This document shows positions 1 through 7,700 of a stretch of 9,506 bases of DNA, piece after piece. The DNA is from Lentisphaerota bacterium (GTDB taxonomy: Bacteria > Verrucomicrobiota > Lentisphaeria > Oligosphaerales > PUNB01). The stretch covers positions 1 to 9,506 of the forward strand of contig PUNB01000087.1 in the NCBI GenBank assembly GCA_003552565.1. Direction: 5' to 3'. Position 1 is the stretch's first letter, and each line of letters begins with the position of its first letter. Under the pieces are notes generated by a model. The model was not told the DNA's origin. It saw nothing but the letters and a program-made list of their open reading frames with translations, and did not search any database. A program made the position numbers and the translations under genes.

Positions 1-35
1 GTCATCTCATGGGACGGCTGTGAAAAAAAATATAA

Positions 36-50
36 CTTTGCGTTCTTTGC
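36..50. repeat. Short 'ctttgcgttctttgc' intergenic repeat motif
   Basis: The sequence ctttgc occurs twice, separated by gtt. Strings of this kind (ctttgcgttctttgc and longer relatives) are, from general knowledge, common as dispersed intergenic repeats in several environmental bacterial groups. Only one copy is present in this window, so the assignment rests on resemblance. Confidence 0.3.
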
Positions 51-141
51 ATGCTGTAAAACCGGTGTTTTATATAAGCCCGACCGCCGGCGCGATGCGC
101 CTGATACCCTGAGGGAGAGACTTAGAGGGTGTTACATGGCC

Positions 142-224
142 GATTAAGGCGAAAGATTAGGACAAAAGATTAAGGGGCGCACCCGTCGTTTCCTAATCTT
201 TCCTCTTAAACTTTCGCCCTAATC
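142..224. repeat. Long imperfect inverted repeat (about 34-bp arms)
   Basis: The left arm at 142-175 and the reverse complement of 191-224 match at about 27 of 34 positions without gaps, around a loop of roughly 15 bases. Both arms contain repeated 'gatta(a/g)gg' words, giving three near-direct repeats within each arm (for example gattaagg, gattagg, gattaagg on the left). In RNA, two of the mismatches could pair as G-U. The right arm is not followed by a run of T, so it is not a standard intrinsic terminator. It could be a miniature inverted-repeat element or a structured RNA. Confidence 0.65.
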
Positions 225-378
225 CATAAAAATCTTAAGGCTCATACAAATGAAATTCTGAAAAGAGGTATCCAGCCGGCATTCGGACTTAGGGAAAAAG
301 AGTTTATGAAACCCTAGACAAGGTAACGGGACAAGGTTAGTTCAGCCACCCCATGGGGCGGATGTGAAATTATTTGAA

Positions 379-386
379 ACGGAGGC
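379..386 (+). promoter_or_regulatory. Ribosome binding site deciding the acyP start
   Basis: The sequence cggaggcg contains GGAGG, placed about six bases before the ATG at 391. It favours that start over the GTG at 364 in the same frame. Confidence 0.75.
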
Positions 387-390
387 GAAT

Positions 391-666
391 ATGAAAACAG
401 TCAGGATAGTTGTTACTGGCAGAGTGACCGGAGTGGGATTTCGTTTTTCGGCGGTGAATCAGGCCCGGCAGCACGGGAATCTGCGCGGCTGGGTGCGCAA
501 CCGTGATGCCCGTACGGTTGAAGCCATGGTACAGGGGAGTGAGGATACGGTAGATGCTATGATCGAGTGGTTTCGCCGCGGTCCGCCCGGCGCCAGAGTG
601 CGTCAATGCCATGTAGAAACAATTGAATCCAGCGAAAAACTGGATTGGTTTCAGGTTGTTTATTGA
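391..666 (+). CDS. acyP: Acylphosphatase
   Basis: Small cytosolic hydrolase of the acylphosphatase family, which cleaves carboxyl-phosphate bonds of acyl phosphates. The 91-residue product matches the family's usual size of about 90-100. The N-terminal signature VTGRVTGVGFRF (residues 8-19) supplies the phosphate-binding loop with the expected catalytic arginine, R18. GWVRN (33-37) supplies the catalytic asparagine, N37. Two positions differ from the usual consensus: the Gln of 'VQGV' is Thr13, and the usual Asp-Gly after the Asn region reads Asp-Ala-Arg (39-41). I chose the ATG at 391 because GGAGG lies just upstream (380-384) and translation from it begins directly with the family's first beta strand. 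An upstream in-frame GTG at 364 would add nine residues and place the Shine-Dalgarno inside the gene. It stands alone, with a long repeat-filled gap after it. Confidence 0.93.
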   Translation: MKTVRIVVTGRVTGVGFRFSAVNQARQHGNLRGWVRNRDARTVEAMVQGSEDTVDAMIEWFRRGPPGARVRQCHVETIESSEKLDWFQVVY

Positions 667-667
667 G

Positions 668-682
668 GGGCATGTGATGCCC
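668..682 (+). terminator. Small hairpin directly after acyP
   Basis: gggcat (668-673) pairs perfectly with atgccc (677-682) across a 3-base loop, starting two bases after the acyP stop. No T-run follows, so it could be a weak or Rho-dependent end, or an mRNA 3' stabiliser. Confidence 0.3.
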
Positions 683-740
683 GCCGGAATTCCGCGGAAA
701 TGAGGGGGGTGCCTGCAAATTTCTGAAAACCAATCTGCTG

Positions 741-765
741 CTCCGCCGGGACAAGCCCGGCGGGG
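741..765 (+). terminator. GC-rich hairpin downstream of acyP
   Basis: ccgccggg (743-750) pairs perfectly with cccggcgg (756-763) across the loop acaag. One wobble pair and one further GC pair extend the stem to 741-765. It is very stable for its size, but no T-tract follows. It may terminate acyP transcription or be part of the repeat cluster that begins at 770. Confidence 0.35.
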
Positions 766-769
766 GCAT

Positions 770-931
770 AACCCCCTTTCCGGGCGGGGTCTTTGGTGTC
801 AGGGTCAGTAAAACATAAGATTTCGGTCGACGATAGTCCGCCTCAGGCGGAAAGCGAGCGGGTTACAAGTAAAGCGCGTCTCCATCGTCCACCGCTATCG
901 TCCGTAGCCAGACCCCATGCGAAAAGGGGTT
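770..931. repeat. Inverted-repeat-bounded unit A
   Basis: The 23 bases at 770-792 (aacccc...ggggtct) face an inverted, slightly diverged copy at 910-931 (agacccc...ggggtt). The outer six and seven bases match exactly, with an indel and changes in the centre. Inside is a second inverted pair, gacgatag (829-836) against ctatcgtc (895-902), with the palindrome tccgcctcaggcgga at 837-851. The nested layout resembles a miniature non-coding mobile element or a REP-type structure. Confidence 0.5.
837..851. repeat. Palindrome tccgcctcaggcgga, copy 1
   Basis: Palindrome of 7 bp around one central base. It recurs at 1001-1015 and 8132-8146, where the central base makes it the exact reverse complement of this copy. 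Confidence 0.8.
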
Positions 932-1088
932 GAGGCCTAATTTTGTGCTCACCTTGTCTCGCACTTAGTCCAAAAAAAGAGGAATCGAAAGAAAACCAGA
1001 TCCGCCTGAGGCGGACGAGACAAGGTGCGAGACTAGGTTTTATTATTCGTGCGTGTATAGACCATAAAACCCTTTTCGCACGGGGTCT
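910..1088. repeat. Inverted-repeat-bounded unit B upstream of dnaE
   Basis: The 22 bases at 910-931 and the 21 bases at 1068-1088 are inverted copies of each other with one substitution and one single-base indel. They enclose about 135 bases with inner inverted words: accttgtctc (951-960) against gagacaaggt (1017-1026), and the palindrome tccgcctgaggcgga at 1001-1015. Unit B shares its left end module with unit A, so the two are joined head to tail. No transposase is encoded. Confidence 0.6.
951..1088 (+). repeat. Modular dispersed repeat, copy 1
   Basis: Order of modules: accttgtctcgca; a 41-base core (960-1000) beginning cgcacttagtcc; the palindrome at 1001-1015; gacaaggt (1019-1026); gactagg (1031-1037); and aacccttttcgca (1068-1080) leading into ggggtct. 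Copy 2 lies at 8061-8198 and is also 138 bases. The outer modules are in the same orientation in both, but the 41-base core is inverted between them, with about 37 of 41 matches to the reverse complement. Confidence 0.7.
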
Positions 1089-1123
1089 AGCAAGGACAAT
1101 AAAGCGAAGTACGGGAAAAAAAG

Positions 1124-4100
1124 ATGAGTGAGGAATTTGTTCATTTACATTTGCATACCGATTTCAGTCTGCTCGACGGCGCCTGCAAAATCAAGGATAT
1201 CGCGAAGAGGGCAAAGGAGCTTGGTATGCCGGCGGTGGCCTGCACCGACCACGGCAATATGAGCGGGGCGGTGAATTTTTATCAGGCTGTTCAAAAAGTC
1301 GGAGTGAAACCGATTATCGGCTGTGAATTTTATGTAGCTCCGGGCGACCGCCGGGAGCGGGGCAAGCAGGGACCCCACACACAGGGGTATCATTTGGTGC
1401 TGCTGGCTGAGGATTGGACTGGTTACAGCAATTTATGCCGTTTGAACAGTGCGGCCTGGCTGGAAGGCTTTTATTACAAACCGCGCATTGACAAAGAAGT
1501 GCTGGCGCAACACTCTGAGGGATTGATCGCTCTCTCCGCCTGTATCGCCGGTGAGGTGCCGGCGAATATACTGGAAGGCAATCCCGGCGCCGCGGCCGCT
1601 TCACTGGAGTGCTACCTGGATATTTTCGGGCGCGACAGATTTTATCTGGAAATCCAGGACCACGGTATGGAAGAACAGAAGCGCGCCAATCGGGAGATTG
1701 TCCGGCTGGCGGATGAATACGAGCTGCCGCTGGTGGCCACTAATGATGTGCATTATCTGCACCAAAATCATGCTCAGGCGCATGATGTGCTTTTGTGTAT
1801 CGGCACCCAGTCCAATCTGCACGACACTAACCGCATGCGTTATCCTGGGGAGGAATTCTATTTTAAAAGCGGCGAAGAGATGGCCGCCTTGTTTTCCGAG
1901 CGGCCGGATGCTCTGCGCAACACCCTGGCGGTGGCTGAGCGCTGTCATCTGCCTCTTAAGGTCGGAGATGACATGGAGAATCATTATCCGGTGTTTTCAG
2001 TGCCCTCAGGGCGTTCTCGTGAAGAGTATCTCCGCGAACTGTGTCTAGATGCCATTCCCGAGCTTTACGAATTTAACCCGCGGCTTCCGGAGGAGCGGCT
2101 TGAGGAAGACCAGCGTCAACTTATTGAACGGCTTGATTACGAGCTGAAAGTGATCAGTCAGACCGGCTTCACCAGTTATTTTCTAGTGGTCTGGGACTTT
2201 ATTCGCTTCGCCCGCGAGTCCGGCATTCCCGTGGGTCCGGGGCGCGGCAGCGGCGCCGGCAGTCTGGTCGCGTATCTGACTCGAATCACGGATATTGATC
2301 CGATCAAGTACGGGCTGCTGTTTGAACGTTTTCTTAATCCCGACCGGGTCAGTCCGCCGGATTTCGATATTGATCTTTGTGAGCGGCGCCGGCAGGAGGT
2401 GATCGCTTATGTCCGCGACAAATACGGTGAAGCTAACGTGGCCCAGATAGGAACCTACGGCACCTTGAAACCGAAAGCGGTGATCAAGGATGTCGCCCGC
2501 ACCATGGGCAGAGCCTTCGGGGAAGTCAATACGCTGACCAAACTGATACCGAACGATCCGGGTATAACCTTGGATGAAGCGCTGGAGAACAGTAAGGAAC
2601 TGCGGCAGCTGGAGCAGCGCGAGGAATGGGTTGGAGAAGTGTTAAAGTTCTCCAAAATCCTGGAAGGTTTAAATCGCAATCCATCGACTCACGCCGCCGG
2701 AGTGATTATCGGTGACCAGCCGCTGGCGGACTTGGTGCCTCTGGGGCGCGGAGCCAACGATGAAGTTATCACCCAGTATCCGGCCGGCCCCTGTGAAGAC
2801 CTGGGACTGCTGAAAATGGATTTCCTGGGGCTGCGTACCCTGACCATTATTCAGGATACAGTCGACCAGATCAAGGAAAATCATGGCGTCAACGCACATC
2901 CCGAGCAAATTCCCATGGATGATCCGGCCGCGTTTGAGCTGCTCAACAAAGGCAACACGGTGGGGGTTTTTCAGTTGGAATCTTCCGGTATGCGGGATTT
3001 ATGTCGGCGTTTCGGGGTGGCCAGGATTGAGGATATCATTGCCCTGATCGCCCTTTATCGACCCGGGCCGATGCAGTTCCTGGACGAGTTTATTCAGAGA
3101 AAACTCGGTCAGCGCGAGATTGATTACGATGTGCCGCAAATGGAGCCGATCCTGGCTGAAACCTATGGCATTATGCTCTATCAGGAGCAGGTTATGCAGG
3201 TGGTTCAGCAGGTGGCGGGGTTTTCTCTGGGACAGGCCGATATCTTGCGGCGAGCCATGGGAAAAAAGAAAATCGAGGTGATGCGCAAGGAAAAAGAGCG
3301 GTTCATTAAAGGGTGCGCGGAAAACAATATCGACGAAAAAACCGCCAATACCATCTGGGAGAAGGTGGCTAAATTCGCCGAGTACGGTTTTAATAAATCC
3401 CATAGTGCCGCCTACGCCTTCCTGTCTTACCGCACGGCTTACTATAAAGCCAACTATCCGAAGGAATTCATGGCCGCGGTACTGAACAGCGAGATCGGCA
3501 ACGCCGATAAGCTGGCTTTTTTCATTCGTGAATGCCGGGAGATGAAAATCGAAATCGCCCCGCCCGATGTCAATACTTCAGGCTGGTCTTTCACCGTTGA
3601 CGGTGATCGAATATGTTTCGGCCTGGGAGCTGTCAAAGGGGTCGGGGCCCAGGCGGCCGAACAGATCATTTCCGCCCGCGATGAACACGGAGCCTTTGAG
3701 AATCTGCTGGACTTTTGTGAAACTGTGGGCTGTAAACTTAACAAAAGAGTATTGGAAAATCTTTGCCGGGCGGGTGCATTTGACAGTTTCGGCTGGCGGC
3801 GCTCCCAGGTTTTTGCTATGCTTGATGAGGCCATGGCTCGCGGACAGCGGCAGCTGCGGGATCGCACCGCAGGTCAGGGATCGCTGTTTGATATGCTTGA
3901 TGATCAGCAGAAAGGTCAACTGGGGATGGAGCCGCCGGACATCCCCGAATGGGAAGCCCATGACCTGCTGCGATGTGAAAAAGAACTGCTGGGCTTTTAT
4001 GTAACCGGCCATCCGCTGAGCCGCTACAGCGAGATTATTGATATATTCCAGCTTCACAGTCCCTTGGAAATGCAGCAGAAAGAGCAGCAGCCGCAGGTGA

Positions 4101-4690
4101 ATGGCAATTTGAACACTCGAGTCGGCGGTATTATCGCGGGCATAGACTTTAAACGGAGTAAGAAAGACCAAAGGCCATGGGCTCTGCTGCGCCTGGAAGG
4201 GCTGCAGGGGTACATTGAATGTCCGGTTTTTGCGGATCGTTATGAAACTTACGCTGACTTGATTCAGCCCGAGGCGCCGATCTTTGTTGAAGGGCAGTAC
4301 AGACCGCCGCCGGAAGAGGGGAAAAACGGCAGTCTGATCGCTGATCGTCTGATTCCCATGGAAGAAGCACCGGAACAGTTGACGCAAGAGGTGCATCTGC
4401 ATATTTATGAAATGACCCTGAAGGACGGCAAGCTGGAGGACCTGCGCCGGCTTTGTGAACGTTACGCAGGCGATATTCCATTGGTGCTGTGTGTGATCTG
4501 TGGCTCCAATGAAGTGGCCTTCATTCGCTCAAATAAGTATGGTGTCCACAATACGGCGGAATTTCGCGAAAATGTACAGGAACTGCTCGGCGAGGGTTGC
4601 CTGATTCAAAAACCCGCGCGGTGTCTGGGCGGCGGCAATGGTTCGGATGAGAAGCATTCGCGCCCATACCGGAAAAATCGAGGGAACTGA
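1124..4690 (+). CDS. dnaE: DNA polymerase III alpha subunit (replicative polymerase)
   Basis: Catalytic subunit of the chromosomal replicase, adding nucleotides within the cytosolic Pol III holoenzyme. At 1188 residues it is close to the usual length (about 1160 in E. coli). Domains in order: N-terminal PHP domain (about 5-290) with HLHLHTDFS (7-15), TDHGN (41-45), GCEF (66-69), Cys140 and NDVH (207-210); palm with GPGRGSGAGS and PDFDID (412-417); the third catalytic aspartate Asp566 in KMDFLGLRTL; fingers through about 800; a helix-hairpin-helix-like stretch with GLGAVKGVG (about 835-845); a beta-clamp-binding QGSLF (918-922); an OB fold (about 997-1080); and a C-terminal tau-binding-like region. 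The PHP ligands look complete, unlike E. coli, so metal-dependent 3'-5' proofreading in cis is plausible. The start fits the conserved N-terminus, although the Shine-Dalgarno is weak. It appears to be a single intact gene without intein or frameshift. Confidence 0.98.
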   Translation: MSEEFVHLHLHTDFSLLDGACKIKDIAKRAKELGMPAVACTDHGNMSGAVNFYQAVQKVGVKPIIGCEFYVAPGDRRERGKQGPHTQGYHLVLLAEDWTGYSNLCRLNSAAWLEGFYYKPRIDKEVLAQHSEGLIALSACIAGEVPANILEGNPGAAAASLECYLDIFGRDRFYLEIQDHGMEEQKRANREIVRLADEYELPLVATNDVHYLHQNHAQAHDVLLCIGTQSNLHDTNRMRYPGEEFYFKSGEEMAALFSERPDALRNTLAVAERCHLPLKVGDDMENHYPVFSVPSGRSREEYLRELCLDAIPELYEFNPRLPEERLEEDQRQLIERLDYELKVISQTGFTSYFLVVWDFIRFARESGIPVGPGRGSGAGSLVAYLTRITDIDPIKYGLLFERFLNPDRVSPPDFDIDLCERRRQEVIAYVRDKYGEANVAQIGTYGTLKPKAVIKDVARTMGRAFGEVNTLTKLIPNDPGITLDEALENSKELRQLEQREEWVGEVLKFSKILEGLNRNPSTHAAGVIIGDQPLADLVPLGRGANDEVITQYPAGPCEDLGLLKMDFLGLRTLTIIQDTVDQIKENHGVNAHPEQIPMDDPAAFELLNKGNTVGVFQLESSGMRDLCRRFGVARIEDIIALIALYRPGPMQFLDEFIQRKLGQREIDYDVPQMEPILAETYGIMLYQEQVMQVVQQVAGFSLGQADILRRAMGKKKIEVMRKEKERFIKGCAENNIDEKTANTIWEKVAKFAEYGFNKSHSAAYAFLSYRTAYYKANYPKEFMAAVLNSEIGNADKLAFFIRECREMKIEIAPPDVNTSGWSFTVDGDRICFGLGAVKGVGAQAAEQIISARDEHGAFENLLDFCETVGCKLNKRVLENLCRAGAFDSFGWRRSQVFAMLDEAMARGQRQLRDRTAGQGSLFDMLDDQQKGQLGMEPPDIPEWEAHDLLRCEKELLGFYVTGHPLSRYSEIIDIFQLHSPLEMQQKEQQPQVNGNLNTRVGGIIAGIDFKRSKKDQRPWALLRLEGLQGYIECPVFADRYETYADLIQPEAPIFVEGQYRPPPEEGKNGSLIADRLIPMEEAPEQLTQEVHLHIYEMTLKDGKLEDLRRLCERYAGDIPLVLCVICGSNEVAFIRSNKYGVHNTAEFRENVQELLGEGCLIQKPARCLGGGNGSDEKHSRPYRKNRGN

Positions 4691-4700
4691 TGTTATTGAT

Positions 4701-4728
4701 TTGCATCACAGACAAATATGTTTATATT
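4701..4728 (+). promoter_or_regulatory. Candidate sigma-70-type promoter for the TPR/barrel gene
   Basis: TTGCAT (4701-4706) and TATATT (4723-4728) are separated by 16 bases in the AT-rich gap after dnaE, 45 bases before the next start codon. If real, the secreted TPR protein is transcribed separately from dnaE. It is the best match I see by eye and is not otherwise supported. Confidence 0.4.
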
Positions 4729-4772
4729 AATAAACGTTACTAAATAGCGCACCTAAAGTCTGGGAATTATGA

Positions 4773-7700
4773 ATGTCCGGTTTTAAGAAAAATATTTGGG
4801 GTTGCCGGCGAATTATCCTGTTGTTGTTTTGTGTTCTCGGCATTGCTGGATTTACAGGAGGAGCTGAAGAACCGTCGAGATTAACTCTGGCGCAATACGA
4901 GCATGCGCGCCAGCTTTATGAACAAGGGGTGTATGGCGAGGCGGCGCGTCAGCTTGAGTCCTATCTGGATTCCAGGCCGCTCGATTATTCCGCTCGTAAA
5001 TTGCTGGCCCGTATTTATCTGCATTTAGAGGATTATCCGGAGTTGGAGGAGCAGGCGGAAATGTTGTCGCGTATGCGCCCGGAAGATGAAGAAGCGGCGG
5101 AGTGGCTTAGCTTGGCGAGGCGTGAGATTCGGGCCGAGCTGCCGCGCCGGGCGGCGGAACTGCGACGGGAAATAGAACAGAATCCCGAGGCGGCGGAATT
5201 ACGCATGCAGCTGGCGGAAATTTACGCCCGCAAGGAACGCCCGGAAGAAGCCATGGAGTCTTTCGCCAAGGCATACTCTCTGGAGCCGGACAAGCCCCGC
5301 GTAATTCTGGCCTATGCCCGTTTCGCCGCCCGCATGGGACGCATTGACAAGGCCGAAGAGTTGTATCTGCAATACCTGGAGGAAGAGCCGGACCCGGATG
5401 TGCGTGCAGAAATGTTCAGTGTCATGCTTTCACCCGGCATGGATTATCTGGAGGAAGAAGATTATGAGCGGGCGGCCGCTTACTACCGCCAGATAGTCGA
5501 AAGATATCCGGAGGAGCTGCATTTGCGTTTGCGCTACGCTCGAATGCTGGCTTGGGGGGATCGACTCGACGAGTCCATCGGCGCTTACCGCAGTTATCTG
5601 GCCGAAAAAGACGATCCCGAGGCGCGCATGGAGATGATCCGGGTGATGGCCTGGAATGAGAATTTCGCCGACGCCGCCCGCCTGCTGAGGGAAAAGCTGG
5701 AGAGAGAACCGGAGAATCTTGAAGCGCTGGTGTTGCTGGGGGACATTTATCGCTGGAATGATGATATGGACAGTGCCGCCGCTCGTTACCGCCGGGCGCT
5801 GGAGATCGACCCGGAGTTTCAGCCCGCTCTTGATGGTCTGGACGAGCTCGAGGAGATGCGCCGCCAGCGGCGACTGGAAGCGCGCAGGCTGAGCATAAGT
5901 CACATGCTGGAGCTTTACCGCGAGGAGCCGGAGGACGAAGACATTCGTTTGCAGCTGGCCCGCCTCTACGTCGCCGCCGGCAGGCATGGAGAAGCGCGGG
6001 AGCATTTTGAATTTTACCTCCAGCAAAATCCTGAGGAAACTTCCGTGCGGCGTGAATACGCCCGAGTGCTGCGCAATCTGGAAGAATACCGTGAATCAAT
6101 TCATCAGCTTCGACGCAGCCTGCGTGATCACCCGGAGGATACCTCTCTGCGCATGGAAATAGTCACCATGCTCATGTGGGAAGCGCAGTACCAGGAAGCG
6201 CGAAGAGAGTTGACTGAACTTCTGGAGCTGGCGCCGGAGCGGGCGGATGTGCATTGGCAGCTGGCCCGCCTTCATCAAATGGAAGCGGAATGGGACGAGG
6301 CGCTGCACCATTATCGGGAAGTGCTGCGGATCGATCCGGATTACGAAGTTGCGCGGGCGAGAATACGGACGATTGAGCGAAACCCGTTCCGCCGGCTTGA
6401 TAAGCTGGAGGAAGAGGCGGAGAGGCGGCCCGATGACTTAGAGGTGCGGATGGAACTGGCTGAAATGCTCTTCGACATGGAGCGCTATTTCGAGTCTATG
6501 GAGTATGCGCGGGAGGTGCTTGAAATCCGGCCGCGCCATCGACAGGCGCTGGCCTTGATTGAAGAAGCTGAAGAGATCATGGCTCGCCGGCGATTGCGGG
6601 AAATCCGGCGGCTGCGGGAAGAGTTGCTCCAGGACCCGAGACAGCATGAAGTTCACTTGGAATTGGCGCGCCTGCTGCGCCAGGACGAGGATTACCGGCG
6701 GGCGGAATTTCATTATCGCTATTACCTGCGCGGCTATCCTCAGGACTTTGAAGTGCGTATGGAGTATGCGCAAATGCTCTCCTGGCTGCCGGAATATCGG
6801 CGACGGGCGGTGGATGAATACCGGCTTTTAACGGAATGGGATCCATACGATTTCGAATTGCGGCGGCAGAGATCACAAGTTCTGGCCTGGGGAAGGGAGT
6901 ATTGGCGCGAGGCCGAGAGGGAACTGGAGGAAGTGCTGATCTTTGATCCGGAGAACCTCGAAATGCAGGCTGCATTGGCGGATCTGCATCGTTTCCAGGG
7001 GCGTTATGCCGAAGCCCGGGAGCGCTATGAACGAATTGAGCTTATGGATCCGGAAAATGAACGGGCACTGGCTGGACTGGAGGCGATCAAGGAGGCCTTG
7101 CGGCCGGAGGCGGATATATTCCTGGGAGCCGGCAGTGACAACGACGGATTCTCTCATTTCAGTTTCGGCGGCCGTTACCATCATTATGACTCCGACGGCA
7201 CCCGCTGGACCATCGGCGGGACTTTTTATAATTTCAGCGAAAGCGCCGATGCCGAGGTGGACTGGGACGGCGGCTCTTCCGCGGGAGTGGAAATCACCGG
7301 CGCGGTTGAGGGCGCTTTGGCCGAGTATGTGACCGGTTCCGCCTGGGTGCAGCTCGGCAGTTACAGTCTCGGCGGCAATGTTTTCGGCGGCGGCCTGCGA
7401 GGCAGCTACGACCTGAGCCCGATCAATACCCTGTCCCTGGAATATTCCCATCGTTCAGCGATACATGAAGTCGGCACTCTTCGCGCGCTTGCCGGTGGGG
7501 TGGATGTGGATACTATTCGGCTTGACTGGGACAGTGAACCGCCTCCAGAGGTGGAGCACAGGGAGCCGATCAACCGGCTTTTCTTTGAGGGATTCCTTTC
7601 CTACAGCTCTTTTTCCGACAGCAATCTGCGCACATCACTTCTGGTGCGTCCTTATTATCGTTTTCGAGACCGGGACGAGGATCAGCCGTCGATTGATCTG

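Larger units (their letters stand above)
1..390. other. Intergenic region rich in small repeats, no convincing gene
   Basis: No frame has a recognisable protein. One forward frame stays open from the left edge to a stop at 145-147, but its translation resembles nothing I know and it runs through repeat DNA. The region holds a repeated 'ctttgc' motif at 36-50, a small hairpin (ggcgc-gat-gcgcc) at 89-101, a large imperfect inverted repeat at 142-224, two copies of gacaaggt at 317-324 and 330-337, and a 10-base palindrome ccccatgggg at 349-358. A TTGCAT (47-52) and TATATA (71-76) pair spaced by 18 bases could be a promoter, but it lies more than 300 bases from the next gene, so I do not call it. 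Confidence 0.6.
667..1123. other. Gap between acyP and dnaE, largely built of repeats
   Basis: This 457-base gap has no supportable gene. Just after acyP it holds two hairpins and two overlapping perfect 10-base palindromes (cggaattccg at 685-694 and ttccgcggaa at 690-699). From 770 to 1088 it consists of three copies of an end module with palindromes and inverted words between them, described separately. Short open frames across the repeats arise from the repeat sequence itself. The last 35 bases before dnaE are A-rich with no strong Shine-Dalgarno. Confidence 0.7.

Noticed and set aside
1..147. Forward frame open from the left edge to a stop at 145-147
   Set aside because: It could be the tail of an upstream gene, but the translation is unlike any family I know and it crosses the ctttgc repeat and a small hairpin.
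364..390. Upstream GTG start extending acyP by nine residues
   Set aside because: The GGAGG at 380-384 precedes the ATG at 391 with proper spacing, and the family's first strand begins right after that ATG.
943..1131. 62-codon forward open frame before dnaE
   Set aside because: It lies wholly in the repeat units, overlaps the dnaE start, and shares a translated stretch with the other repeat copy only because the DNA palindrome is shared.
3578..4402. 274-codon reverse open frame inside dnaE
   Set aside because: It is antisense to strongly conserved dnaE sequence and has no recognisable domain; such long shadows are common in GC-rich genes.
5422..6099. 225-codon reverse open frame inside the TPR gene
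   Set aside because: Low-complexity Pro/Arg/Ala-rich translation typical of the complement of a Glu/Arg-rich TPR gene.
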